From the NCBI GenBank assembly GCA_033717875.1, contig JADDKJ010000023.1, positions 1-53,296 on the forward strand: a DNA stretch of 53,296 nt. Direction: 5' to 3'. The notes below the pieces were generated by a model that was not told the origin of the DNA, did not search any database, and worked only from the letters and a program-made list of their open reading frames with translations. This stretch comes from SBBG01 sp033717875. Its GTDB lineage: Bacteria; Pseudomonadota; Gammaproteobacteria; Ga0077554; Ga007554. This document shows, in pieces, positions 37,488 to 46,456 of the stretch. A program made the translations under genes and the position numbers. The stretch's first letter is position 1. The number at the start of each line of letters is the position of its first letter.

Positions 37488-40277
37488 TCAGGACAAATCC
37501 GCCTCGCCACAATGGCGCAAGATCTCGGTGCGGGCGGCATCACGTAGCTTCAGGGCGGCGGACCAGTCCGTTCCCTCGGGCGGGATGGGTTCGCCGGCGG
37601 TGATGATGATCGCGCCGCGGCGAGGAAACCACTGGTCGGCGCGCAGGATGGCGCGGGTGCCGCGAATGGTTATCGGCACTACCGGTACGCCGGCCTGCGC
37701 CGCGACGACGAAGGCGCCCATGCGGAAGGGCAGCAGTCCCGCCGTGCGCTGGAAGGTGCCTTCGGGGAAGAAAATCAGCGGCTGGCCCGCGCGCAGCGTC
37801 TCTAACAGCCGTTTCACATCCTCCACGCCGCGCTCGAACTCGAAGCGTTCGACAAACTCCGTGCCGATGTGTTGGAGATAGATGCGCGGGATGAACTGTT
37901 CCTTCAGTTCACGTTTGGCAACGAAGCTGTATTGCCGCGACAGAGCGGCGACCATCAGGATGCCGTCCAGATAACTGGCGTGGTTCGCCGCCAGCACGCA
38001 GGCGCCAGGCGGAAGATTTTCCGTTCCCCGCACCAAAAATGGTGTGCCCGTCAGGCGCACGAACAGCCGAGCCATGATTCGGCTGATGGCCCAGCCTTGG
38101 GCGGGGCGCGGCAGCAGGGCGGCCATCATCCAGGTGAGCGGCGCCAGCGTCCAGAACAGCGCCCAGGCATAGGCGGCATAGAGAATGTCCGCCGTCGTTC
38201 GCCGTGCGCGACGCAGTTGGGGGACGATCCCCGCCCAGGCCAGGCGTGCGAACTGCCACCACACAGCGCGTGGCCGCGCGCTGCTGATGCCCTGCTCATA
38301 GATCTCCCGGCTGGCGGCGCGGCGGATCTTGCCGCTGGAGGTCTTGAGCACGGTATGGGGCGGGGCCAGCACCACGTCATCCGGCGGCTCGCCGAGCAGG
38401 TTCATCGCCAGGGTGTTGATGTGCTCGCGCAATTTTTCCAGCGCGGCGGCATTGCTTTCGCGCGTTTCGGCCAGCACGACCAGGCGTTCGGTGCCGGAGG
38501 CGGGATCGGCACTGCCAAACACCGCGACGCAGCCTTTGCGGATGCCGGGAATATTGCCCACCGCCTCTTCCAGTTCGTAGGGGTAGATGTTGCGTCCGGC
38601 GCGGATGATGATGTCCTTGACGCGCGAGGTCAGGTAGACATCGCCGCCCGCCAGGTAGGCCAAGTCGCCCGAGTCCAGCCATTGCCCATGGAACAGCCGC
38701 CGCGTCTGTTCGAGATTGCGGTAATAGCCGGAGGTGACGGAAGGGCCGCGAAACTCGAGCCGCCCTTCCTCGCGCTCACCCAGCTCATGGCCAGCGGCGT
38801 CGACAATGCGGATCGTGTGGCCCGGCAAGACCCGGCCGCACGCGACGAAGCGCAACGCGTCTACCTCATCCTCCCCGGCCGGGATCGCTTGTCCGCGGCT
38901 CATGAATGGTTCGCGCTTGATGCGGTCGACGAGGGGGCCGCGGCCAGGGGGTGGAAAGGCCAGGCCCACCGAGGCTTCGGCCAGGCCATACACCGGTGCG
39001 ATGGCCTCGGGGTGCAGGCCGTAGCGGGCGAAACGGCGCTGGAAATTGACGAGGGTGTCGGGACTGACGGGCTCGGCGCCATTGAAGGCCATGCGCCAGG
39101 AACTCAAGTCCAGCCCTTCGAGGTCGCCTTCCGCGATCTTGCGCAGACAGAGTTCGTAGGCGAAGTTGGGCGCCGCTGAAAGGGTGCCGCGATGGCGATG
39201 GATGGCCCACAGCCAGCGTTCGGGGCGGGCGAGGAAGGTCAGCGGTGACATGACGACAAGCGGCATGGCGTAGTACAGGCTGCCCAGCCAGGCGCCGATC
39301 AGACCCATGTCGTGATACAGCGGCAGCCAGCTCACGAAAACATCGCTGGAACTCGCCTCCACGGCCTCCCCCATGGCGCGGATGTTCGCCAGGAGATTGG
39401 CATGGCTCAGCACCACGCCCTTGGGGTTGCCGGTGCTGCCGGAAGTATATTGGAGCAGCGCGGTGTCCTGGGCCTTGATGACGGGTCTGGTCTCGCTTGT
39501 CCCCGGGGACGAAAGCTCCTGCACCGTGACGATGCCGCGCAGCGATTCCACCTGCGCGCGGAGCAACCGGACCAAGGCCCGCGCCTCAGGCACGGTGATC
39601 AGCATCGTGGCGGCGGCGTTGTTGAGGATACCCGCATGGCGGCGCAGGTGATCTTCGATTTGCGACAGGCGTGCGGGCGGATAGATGGGTACGGGAATGC
39701 CGCCGGCCAGCAGCACGCCATAGAAGCTGAAAAAATAGTCGCGGCTGGTCGGCAACATGATCGCCACCGTCTGGCCCGGCTGCAAATCCTCCCGCCGCAG
39801 CCCCGCCGCGACCACCGCCGCGCCTTGGAGCAGCGCCTGATAGCTGATTTCTTCTTCCTGCGCCCCCTCACTGTAAAGGATGATATGCGTGCGCTGCGGA
39901 TGGGTTGTCACATGCCAGTCCAGAACCTCCACGAGCGTGGCGGCACGATCGGGCGTGGCCTCCACCTTTTCGGCCGCGACCTCGCGCACTTCCATCCGCG
40001 TGGCAGGCCGCGGCAGCGCGCCGGCCGCCAGCACCGCGCGCAGTAGATCGCGCGGCGTCTCCGCCGTCGCCAGTGTTTGTTCCGCCAGACTCACGCCCAA
40101 GGCACGCTCGATACGCAACAGCAGCTCCACCCGCGCCAGGCTATCGAGCCCCAGATCGCGGTCCAGCGCACTGTCCAGGGTGGCGACCGCTTCTTTCCTG
40201 CCGGGACGCAACTCGGCGGCAAGCTGCTGGACGATATCGAGCAGCGCGGCGGCCTGGTCGTCTATGTTCGTCTGCAT
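37488..40277 (-). CDS. Trifunctional ACP / AMP-ligase / PlsC acyltransferase protein
   Basis: 929 residues in three parts. An acyl carrier domain (about 8-85) carries the phosphopantetheine serine S46 in RDLGLDSLARVE. An adenylate-forming fatty acyl-AMP ligase (about 115-690) has YTSGSTGNPKG (277-287), SWLPLYHDMGLIG and DSGDLAYL. After a membrane-associated stretch (YAAYAWALFWTLAPLTWMMA) comes a PlsC domain with NHASYLD (765-771) and FPEGT (837-841). A plausible path is activation of a free fatty acid, loading on its own ACP, then transfer to a lysophospholipid or glycerolipid, like Aas but with a built-in N-terminal carrier. The exact acceptor is unknown. No operon partner is evident. Confidence 0.9.
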   Translation of the reverse strand: MQTNIDDQAAALLDIVQQLAAELRPGRKEAVATLDSALDRDLGLDSLARVELLLRIERALGVSLAEQTLATAETPRDLLRAVLAAGALPRPATRMEVREVAAEKVEATPDRAATLVEVLDWHVTTHPQRTHIILYSEGAQEEEISYQALLQGAAVVAAGLRREDLQPGQTVAIMLPTSRDYFFSFYGVLLAGGIPVPIYPPARLSQIEDHLRRHAGILNNAAATMLITVPEARALVRLLRAQVESLRGIVTVQELSSPGTSETRPVIKAQDTALLQYTSGSTGNPKGVVLSHANLLANIRAMGEAVEASSSDVFVSWLPLYHDMGLIGAWLGSLYYAMPLVVMSPLTFLARPERWLWAIHRHRGTLSAAPNFAYELCLRKIAEGDLEGLDLSSWRMAFNGAEPVSPDTLVNFQRRFARYGLHPEAIAPVYGLAEASVGLAFPPPGRGPLVDRIKREPFMSRGQAIPAGEDEVDALRFVACGRVLPGHTIRIVDAAGHELGEREEGRLEFRGPSVTSGYYRNLEQTRRLFHGQWLDSGDLAYLAGGDVYLTSRVKDIIIRAGRNIYPYELEEAVGNIPGIRKGCVAVFGSADPASGTERLVVLAETRESNAAALEKLREHINTLAMNLLGEPPDDVVLAPPHTVLKTSSGKIRRAASREIYEQGISSARPRAVWWQFARLAWAGIVPQLRRARRTTADILYAAYAWALFWTLAPLTWMMAALLPRPAQGWAISRIMARLFVRLTGTPFLVRGTENLPPGACVLAANHASYLDGILMVAALSRQYSFVAKRELKEQFIPRIYLQHIGTEFVERFEFERGVEDVKRLLETLRAGQPLIFFPEGTFQRTAGLLPFRMGAFVVAAQAGVPVVPITIRGTRAILRADQWFPRRGAIIITAGEPIPPEGTDWSAALKLRDAARTEILRHCGEADLS

Positions 40278-40604
40278 CGCGCGCCTCCTTGGCGATGTCG
40301 ATTTATCGTAAGGTATTCCTTTTTTTCAGCGTAGCGGGAAAGTTTCCATGTGTCGAGTGTGGAAATGAGGGCGGGGGTTGGTGAAAGAAGTTACCAATAT
40401 CCTAAAAGCCTCGTTGCACCTATATCCGCCACAGCCCGGCTTCGACCAGCCTGCGAAGGTCTCCATCCACACGATACGCCATGTGCGGATGAAGGAATTT
40501 TTCTTGCGTGAAGCCATTTGAAGCCTCGCTTTTTCTCGGTACAGGTTGATCGTGACCGCTGACCACCTCAGACGTGAGCCACGCCTTGCGCCGTTACGAA
40601 ATGT
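40278..40604. other. Intergenic stretch without a recognisable gene
   Basis: About 327 bases separate the trifunctional acyl gene from the ATPase remnant. Only short open frames exist; one on the minus strand (40326-40517) has no Shine-Dalgarno and no family I recognise. The stretch is probably a mixture of promoter and degraded sequence. Confidence 0.5.
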
Positions 40605-41150
40605 TTAATCATGCGCTTTGCGCGCGCCATCGGGCATGATGCGTTTCAGGAATCCATCGAACAGCGGCGCAGTGAAGGCGGTATCTCCCTGCGCCGGGCT
40701 GTAGATCATACCTTTCTTGATGAGACTGTTGCGCACGGGCGCCACGCTTTGCACTTTGACACCGAGTTGATCGGCTACATCTCCCGACCGATGCGGCCCT
40801 TCGCCCAGCTCCGCCAGGGCCCAGAGATACTCCTTTTCGCGCGGCGTCAGGCGGTCGAAGCGGACGCGAAAGAAGTTCGTATCGAGCCGCCTGATGGATT
40901 CATCCGTCGCCTGCTGGATGGTGTCGATTCCGATGGGCGATTGATAGGCAAGATTCCATGCCTGGTATCCCCACTCTTGAAGGAAATAGGGGTAGCCCTC
41001 GGTCTTGCGGATGATTTCTTACAGCGCCTCGTCCGTAAAACGGACATTCTGCTCCATGACCGGCTCTTGCAAGGCAGCGGCGGCATCCTCGGGTTGGAGC
41101 GGCCCAAGCTCCGGGAATTGGAACAGGCGCTCGGCGTAGGATTTCGCGCG
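40605..41150 (-). pseudogene. C-terminal remnant of an AAA-type ATPase with internal stop
   Basis: The minus strand reads RAKSYAERLFQFPELGPLQP, then VRFTDEAL, a TAA stop at 41019-41021, and continues in the same frame EIIRKTEGYPYFLQEWGYQA, then VRFDRLTPREKEYLWALAEL and VKVQSVAPVRNSLIKKGMIY to a TAA at 40605-40607. This is the C-terminal part (lid plus winged helix) of an Orc1/Cdc6-like ATPase family common in bacterial chromosomes. Walker A and B are missing, and the in-frame stop lies where a codon between EAL and EII is expected. The 5' end was lost at the junction with tag near 41150. Confidence 0.85.
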
Positions 41151-41556
41151 GCTCCTTCATGCCGGGTTCGTAACGCCAGATGAAGGCTGCCAGCGAGCCT
41201 TCCCGTTTGACGAGTTCCTGGGCTCGTTGCGCATTATTGACGACCGCCTCGATCTTGCCGCGATGGCGGATGATCCCTTCGTCCTTGAGGAGACGATCGA
41301 GGTCGCGCTGAGTGTAGCGCGCTATCCTGTCGAAGTCGAAATCATGGAAGGCGGCGCGGAAGTTCTCGCGCTTGGCGAGGATGGTGCGCCAGCTCAGCCC
41401 TGATTGAAAACCCTCCAGACTCAATTTCTCGAATAAACGATGATCATCACTGACCGGAAAACCCCATTCGGTATCGTGATAGTCGAGAAACTCCGGTGCG
41501 GCGCCGCACCAGCGGCAGCGTGGTTTGCCGTCGGGACCCAGGATTGTCGCGCTCAT
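41151..41556 (-). pseudogene. tag: 3-methyladenine DNA glycosylase I, truncated at its 3' end
   Basis: From ATG 41556 the product matches Tag for about 135 residues: CRWCG (14-18) and DYHDTEWG with the first zinc ligands, LEGFQSGLSWRTILAKRENF, and GIIRHRGKIEAVVNNAQ. Homology stops after FIWRYEP (near 131); the rest of the fold, including the C-terminal His and Cys zinc ligands, is missing. The frame stays open to 40900 but reads the ATPase remnant out of frame. Intact Tag is about 187 residues and removes 3-methyladenine from DNA; this fragment is unlikely to work. The cause appears to be a deletion fusing tag to the ATPase gene. Confidence 0.88.
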
Positions 41557-41595
41557 GTGTCGTCCTCGTATCGAAAAAAGGAGGGATGGAAACAC

Positions 41596-41883
41596 TCAGC
41601 CGAGCAGAAATTTTAGCCGTTCATCGGTTTTTGACGGCGTGATTTCAAGAATTTCCGCGCTTACAACATTTTCCGCCACAAACGGATCATTGTTCACCCT
41701 GATTTGAAGATCCGACAGCGTCGTATTATGCGCCACAATCCCACCGCCCAAATTAGGCTTAAGACTACCGACCAGCAAAAATACGCCGTCATCAAACCCC
41801 CGCCTGATCCATTCGTTGTGGCCTTCCATGAATTGGCTGGCTTGGCCTTTGTTGCTGGAAAATTTAAGAAGCACGATGAACAT
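41596..41883 (-). CDS. YCII-domain protein
   Basis: 95 residues of the YciI-like ferredoxin fold: MFIVLLKFSSNKGQASQFME at the start, then HNEWIRRGFDDGVFLLVGSL and DPFVAENVVSAEILEITPS, which match the usual YCII order. The family has possible enzymatic roles with a conserved His-Asp pair (H22 here), but functions are mostly unknown. It looks AT-richer than the surrounding housekeeping genes, by eye, fitting an accessory patch. It begins 99 bases after the acetyltransferase gene's end. Confidence 0.82.
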   Translation of the reverse strand: MFIVLLKFSSNKGQASQFMEGHNEWIRRGFDDGVFLLVGSLKPNLGGGIVAHNTTLSDLQIRVNNDPFVAENVVSAEILEITPSKTDERLKFLLG

Positions 41884-41982
41884 TGGATTTATTCTCCTGG
41901 AAAGATTTTTTCGAAGGTCTTTCTATGGCCTCAACGCAGAGCTAAACGGCACGACGCCGGGAGCATCCCCTTGAGCGCCGGA

Positions 41983-42510
41983 TTAGCCTTCGGGTAGTAG
42001 ATCACGAATACACCTCCAAGCATAACGAAAGGTTGGAACGATACCACCATCGGGCGGGTTCCAAACGTCAGAACCGACATTTTTCGTTCCCAGGGAGGCA
42101 TAAAAATGCTGCGCTGTCACATTAGACTGATTTACCCAAAGGTACAAACCTTGATTCGGATCTTCAGTCATGCACCATCGAGCAACCTGGTGCAATAACG
42201 CAGCGCCTATTCCACGGCGCTGGTTTGGCAAAGAAACGTGAAGATTATCAAGTAACGTACCCCACTCCGGATCGCTGCCGGCAAAAGCACAGGCAAAGCC
42301 AACAAGCTGTCCGTTTCCTTCGGCTACGGTGACAAACTGACCTGCGGCGGGCGAACTCAAGCGCTGTGTCCATGTGGCAACCCTGTCCGCCATTATGTCG
42401 CCAGCCAGATACTCATCACTTAACGCGCCACGGTAGACATGACGCCAGCTCGCCGCGTGTAAGTTTGCGATGGCATGGATATCGGATTTATCGGCTGCTC
42501 TCAAATACAT
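41983..42510 (-). CDS. GNAT-family N-acetyltransferase
   Basis: 175 residues with the GNAT fold. It starts MYLRAADKSDIHAIANLHAASW, then VAEGNGQLVGFACAFAG (strand 4), NLHVSLPNQRRGIGAALLHQ, which contains the acetyl-CoA loop Q-R-R-G-I-G, and LYLWVNQSNVTAQHFYASLG. The C-terminal tail lies close to the family pattern YERLGF. It transfers an acetyl group from acetyl-CoA to an amine; the substrate cannot be predicted. No tight operon partner. Confidence 0.9.
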   Translation of the reverse strand: MYLRAADKSDIHAIANLHAASWRHVYRGALSDEYLAGDIMADRVATWTQRLSSPAAGQFVTVAEGNGQLVGFACAFAGSDPEWGTLLDNLHVSLPNQRRGIGAALLHQVARWCMTEDPNQGLYLWVNQSNVTAQHFYASLGTKNVGSDVWNPPDGGIVPTFRYAWRCIRDLLPEG

Positions 42511-42638
42511 GGGCTAAGTAGATTTCATTTTCGAAATAAACAAGGGCGTCAATAATGAAATATAACCCGCATTTCTTTCTATCTCTCTGAATCCGCCATA
42601 GTGAAAAGATAAAAAAACATTACCGCTACAAGAGATTT

Positions 42639-43478
42639 CTATCGCATGGAGTTACAGTTGTCAAACCGGTTCCTCGCCATTTTTCCGGCATTTTTAGCAA
42701 CGCGGCGTTGTCGGCAGTGTACTGCTTTCTGAATTTCCTCTCTCCCCCACAGCGACATATATTCCTCATCCGATGAACAAAGGAGCCGCGCCTGCTTCTT
42801 GCCGAACTGCACAATCAATACGTCTCTGGCGCACGCGCTTCGGTTCGGCCCGCCGCCGTGTATCAATTTGGGATGAAGGACGAGGGCGTCTCCCGCCCCA
42901 AGAGGTGGATAGACGGCTGTCGCGCCACTGTTGCGCATATCATTCGTGCGCCGCGCTTCTTCGTCTTCAATATGGTGAGATGAGGGGACGATGCCGATTC
43001 CCCCGTTGATCGGCGACATATCGTGCAGCGGCACCAGCAGCCGTACAAAATCGGCCCTTTCCGTACAGATATACTTGTTCGGATAATCGCGATGCCAGGC
43101 GATCGCCGGGCCGATGCCGGGAGGTTTGCGTGTGATGTTGGAGAAATGATACACAACCTCGTCCACCGGCAGGTCCAACGCTTGTGCCGCCATGTTCCAG
43201 AGGGGCTGGAGACTGAGAAACTGGCCGAATGCGCCATCGAGCCGTGCAAGGTTTCCAAGGATAAACGGCTCCGTCGAAAACGCTTCGATATCGACTCCGG
43301 GATTTCTCTCGGGAAAGCGCGCGGTCAAGTCCTTGATGGAAACGCTGTTTGACACGCACAACTCGTCTCCGTCCCGGTAGCGGGTGCATACCCGCTCCAC
43401 CGCTTGCCTCAGTGATTCGATGGTATCGAGATCGAATGCCGCGGAAAAAATCTTGAAGCCGTGCTGGTGATAGGGCAT
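42639..43478 (-). CDS. Phytanoyl-CoA dioxygenase (PhyH) family protein
   Basis: 279 residues of the Fe(II)/2-oxoglutarate oxygenase fold. The iron ligands are H129-x-D131 in AIAWHRDYPN and H207 in HPKLIHGGGPNRS, with R213 nearby as the likely 2-oxoglutarate contact; GDALVLHP is the usual preceding strand. Such enzymes hydroxylate or otherwise oxidise small molecules or lipids; the substrate is unknown. Start ATG 43478 gives MPYHQHGFKIF; an ATG-less longer frame from 43514 is less likely. The stop is 129 bases before the acetyltransferase gene. Confidence 0.87.
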   Translation of the reverse strand: MPYHQHGFKIFSAAFDLDTIESLRQAVERVCTRYRDGDELCVSNSVSIKDLTARFPERNPGVDIEAFSTEPFILGNLARLDGAFGQFLSLQPLWNMAAQALDLPVDEVVYHFSNITRKPPGIGPAIAWHRDYPNKYICTERADFVRLLVPLHDMSPINGGIGIVPSSHHIEDEEARRTNDMRNSGATAVYPPLGAGDALVLHPKLIHGGGPNRSACARDVLIVQFGKKQARLLCSSDEEYMSLWGREEIQKAVHCRQRRVAKNAGKMARNRFDNCNSMR

Positions 43479-43526
43479 GGTCAATAACCAGAACGGCTTC
43501 GCGGCCCGCACCAAAAGCTCTTCACC

Positions 43527-45878
43527 TCACCCACTTTTCAACGCCGCCTCGACCGCATCATCCACCCGTTCGAGCCAGACAAAGTTGAGTTTTTCCCTGG
43601 CGGCTGGCGGGATGTCTTCGAGATCTTTTCGGTTGCGCGCGGGCAGCAATACCGTGGTGATGCCGGCGCGGGCGGCGGCGATGACTTTTTCCTTGATGCC
43701 GCCGACGGGGAGGACGAGGCCGCGCAGGCTGATCTCGCCGGTCATGGCCGTGTCGTTGCGTGCGGTTTTGCTGGTGAGCAGGGAGACCAGGGCGATGAAC
43801 ATCGCCACGCCGGCGCTGGGGCCGTCCTTGGGGATGGCTCCGGCGGGGACGTGGATGTGGATGTCGCTTTTTTCGAAGATGTCGGTCGCCAGGGCCAGAT
43901 CGCTGGCGCGCGTCTTGACGAGGCTCAGTGCCGCCTGGGCGCTCTCTTTCATCACGTCGCCGAGCTGGCCGGTGAGGATCAGCCTGCCATTGCCCGGCAC
44001 GCGGCTGGCTTCGATGAACAGGATGTCGCCGCCGACCGGCGTCCAGGCCAGGCCAGTGGCGACGCCAGGGACGCTGGTACGCATTGCCATTTCGCTTTCG
44101 AATTTTTTCGCTCCGAGAATGGCGGGCAGAGAGTCGGCGGTGATTTCCATTTTCTCGGTCACGCCTTCGGCGATGCGCATGGCGGCATGGCGGAACACGC
44201 TGCCGATCTCGCGTTCCAGATTGCGGCAGCCGGCTTCGCGGGTGTAGTCGCGGACGAGGGTTCGCAGGGAGTCGTCGCTGATGGCGCATTGTTCGGGTGT
44301 CAAGCCGTTGGCTTGCAATTGCCGGCCGACGAGGTAGCGGCGCGCGATTTCCACCTTTTCGTCCTCGGTGTAACCGGCCAGTTCGATCACTTCCATCCGG
44401 TCGCGCAGCGGGCCGGGGATGGTGTCCAGCATGTTGGCGGTGGCGATGAACATGATCCGGCTCAGATCAAAAGGCACGCCGAGGTAATTGTCGCGGAACG
44501 TGGCATTCTGTTCCGGGTCGAGCACTTCGAGCAGCGCCGCCGAAGGGTCGCCATGAAATCCCATGCCGAGCTTGTCCATTTCATCGAGCATGAATACCGG
44601 ATTGCGGGTGCCCGCCTTGCGCAGCGCCTGGATGATGTTGCCCGGCATGGCGCCGATGTAGGTGCGGCGGTGGCCGCGGATTTCCGCTTCGTCGTGCACC
44701 CCGCCGAGAGCGACGCGCATGAACTTCCGCCCCGTGGAGCGGGCGATGCTTTGGCCGAGCGAGGTCTTGCCTACGCCCGGCGGACCGACGAAACACAGAA
44801 TGGGGCTCTTGCCTTGCGGGTTGAGCTTGCGTACCGCAAGGTGTTCGAGGATGCGCCGCTTGATCTTTTCCAGTCCGTAGTGGTCTTCATCGAGAACCTT
44901 GCGTGCCTCGGCGATGTCGATGGTTTCCTCGCTGAGGGTGGACCACGGCAGCGAGGTCATCCAGTCGAGATAGGTGCGGATCATCGAATACTCGGCGGCC
45001 GCTTCGGGGAGGCGCTCCAGGCGCGCCAGTTCACGCTTGGCCTGCTCTTCGGCTTCGGCGGGCATTTTGGCCTCGGCGATGGCCGTGGTGAGTTCCTCGA
45101 TTTCGACGCTTCTTGCGTCTGTCTCGCCGAGTTCACGCTGGATGGCCTTGAGCTGTTCGCGCAGCAGGAATTCACGCTGGCGGGCGTCCACGGCTTCCTT
45201 GGTGCGCTTGTTGATCTCCTGTGACAATTGCATGACCGCCAGGCGGTGGGCGAGCAGCTCCGAGACCTTGTCGAGCCGGGCTTGGAGATCGAATATCTCC
45301 AGAATCTCCTGTTTTTCGGCGGGCGTGAGATCCATGAAGCTGGCCGTCAGGTCGGCCAGCGTCGAGGCTGTGGTGGTGGCTTCGATGGCCGCGGCCAGTT
45401 CCTGGGGCGCCTGAGGCATCAACTCCAGCGCCTCGGCGGCTTGCCGTTTGAGGTGATGCAAACGGGCCTCGATCTCGGCGCTGGGTGCTTCCGCCTCCGC
45501 AACATAATCGACGCGCGCGACGAAGAAGGGATAGCCTGGCAGAAATTCCCTGATGCGAAAGCGCTGCTGCCCTTGGCAGATGATGTGGTGCGAGCCGTCC
45601 GGCGCGGTGACGTAGCGCAGGATCGCGGCGGCGGTGCCCACCGTGTGCAGATCATTTTCAGCGGGCAGATCGATCGCGGGATCGCGCTGCTGCACCACAC
45701 CGATCGGGTGTTCGCTGCGCGTGGCCTCCTGGGCGGCGAGGATGGAGCGCTTTCTTCCCACCGTCATGGGAAGAATCACCCCCGGGAAAAGCACCGTATT
45801 ACGCACCGGGAGGATGATCAGCGCATCTTCCGGGATGGCGGGCAGATTCGTTTCTTCCATCATTTTTTCGCTGTGCAT
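43527..45878 (-). CDS. lon: ATP-dependent protease Lon
   Basis: 783 residues (E. coli 784): an N-terminal substrate-recognition domain (LPVRNTVLFPGVILPMTVGR), coiled coil, AAA+ module with Walker A GPPGVGKT and Walker B VFMLDEMDK, and a C-terminal protease with the Ser-Lys dyad S688 in KDGPSAGVAMF and K731 in GGIKEKVIAAA. Lon degrades damaged and regulatory proteins in the cytosol. ATG 45878 (MHSEKMMEETN) follows AGGGACAAAC; upstream residues in the same frame come from an intergenic repeat and are rejected. No clpX or hupB neighbour is seen, so this may be a second or relocated lon copy. Confidence 0.96.
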   Translation of the reverse strand: MHSEKMMEETNLPAIPEDALIILPVRNTVLFPGVILPMTVGRKRSILAAQEATRSEHPIGVVQQRDPAIDLPAENDLHTVGTAAAILRYVTAPDGSHHIICQGQQRFRIREFLPGYPFFVARVDYVAEAEAPSAEIEARLHHLKRQAAEALELMPQAPQELAAAIEATTTASTLADLTASFMDLTPAEKQEILEIFDLQARLDKVSELLAHRLAVMQLSQEINKRTKEAVDARQREFLLREQLKAIQRELGETDARSVEIEELTTAIAEAKMPAEAEEQAKRELARLERLPEAAAEYSMIRTYLDWMTSLPWSTLSEETIDIAEARKVLDEDHYGLEKIKRRILEHLAVRKLNPQGKSPILCFVGPPGVGKTSLGQSIARSTGRKFMRVALGGVHDEAEIRGHRRTYIGAMPGNIIQALRKAGTRNPVFMLDEMDKLGMGFHGDPSAALLEVLDPEQNATFRDNYLGVPFDLSRIMFIATANMLDTIPGPLRDRMEVIELAGYTEDEKVEIARRYLVGRQLQANGLTPEQCAISDDSLRTLVRDYTREAGCRNLEREIGSVFRHAAMRIAEGVTEKMEITADSLPAILGAKKFESEMAMRTSVPGVATGLAWTPVGGDILFIEASRVPGNGRLILTGQLGDVMKESAQAALSLVKTRASDLALATDIFEKSDIHIHVPAGAIPKDGPSAGVAMFIALVSLLTSKTARNDTAMTGEISLRGLVLPVGGIKEKVIAAARAGITTVLLPARNRKDLEDIPPAAREKLNFVWLERVDDAVEAALKSG

Positions 45879-45915
45879 TGTTTGTCCCTGTTGCGTGTAA
45901 CATGCGCGATTCAAA

Positions 45916-45986
45916 GTAGGGTGCGTCTCACGCACCGCAACATCGCTCGGTGGGGTGACGGGTGTGGTGCGCACGGCGCACCCTAC
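45916..45986. repeat. Palindromic GTAGGGTGCG ... CGCACCCTAC repeat between hsp20 and lon
   Basis: The left unit GTAGGGTGCGTCTCACGCAC (continuing CGCAA, shared with 12171) and the right unit TGCGCACGGCGCACCCTACG face each other. It is a two-unit member of the dispersed palindrome family, lying 38 bases upstream of the lon start. Confidence 0.75.
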
Positions 45987-45995
45987 GGTTTGTTC

Positions 45996-46400
45996 TCACA
46001 ACTTGCGCAGCCTTAGCGTGAGACAGCCGTCGGCCAGCTCTTGCCGTTCGAGTTCATAGCGTCCCGGCGGCAGCTCGATATGCCGCTCGAAGCGGCCGTG
46101 AGGAATCTCGATGCGGTGAATGAGCGCTGCACGGGTGCCTGCGGGGAGGGTTCGCTCTCCTCTCACCGTCAGTGCGCCCGCGAGGATACTGATTTGGATC
46201 TGTTCGGCCCGCACACCTGGCAGGGCGACCAGAATCCATAGATCATGCGCGGTCTCCAGCATGTCCAGCGGCGGTTCCCAGCGCGGAAGGCCGGTGGGGG
46301 AGGGCGCCAGCCGGAAAAACTGCCGGTGCATCCGCTCCGCCCGCTCCAGCATTTCGCGGGCTTCTTCCCACATCCATATTCTCGGGTCACGTGATGGCAT
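45996..46400 (-). CDS. Hsp20 / alpha-crystallin small heat-shock protein
   Basis: 134 residues: a short N-terminal helix (WMWEEAREMLERAERMHRQF) and an alpha-crystallin domain (about 40-134) with PPLDMLETAHDLWILVALPG, LTVRGER and the A-x-x-x-G-x-L-like DGCLTLRLRK. The C-terminal I-x-I tail found in many sHsps is absent, because the protein stops just after the domain. It should hold unfolding proteins in the cytosol; the place next to lon suits a stress role. Its start is 56 bases downstream of the pncB stop. Confidence 0.88.
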   Translation of the reverse strand: MPSRDPRIWMWEEAREMLERAERMHRQFFRLAPSPTGLPRWEPPLDMLETAHDLWILVALPGVRAEQIQISILAGALTVRGERTLPAGTRAALIHRIEIPHGRFERHIELPPGRYELERQELADGCLTLRLRKL

Positions 46401-46456
46401 GAGGTCCTCCCGTTGGGGGTGTCATGAATGTTTTATGGAATCGGTTGTAAATCTTT

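Noticed and set aside
40326..40517. A 63-codon minus-strand frame in the gap before the ATPase remnant
   Set aside because: No ribosome site, no family recognised and composition unlike a gene; treated as non-coding.
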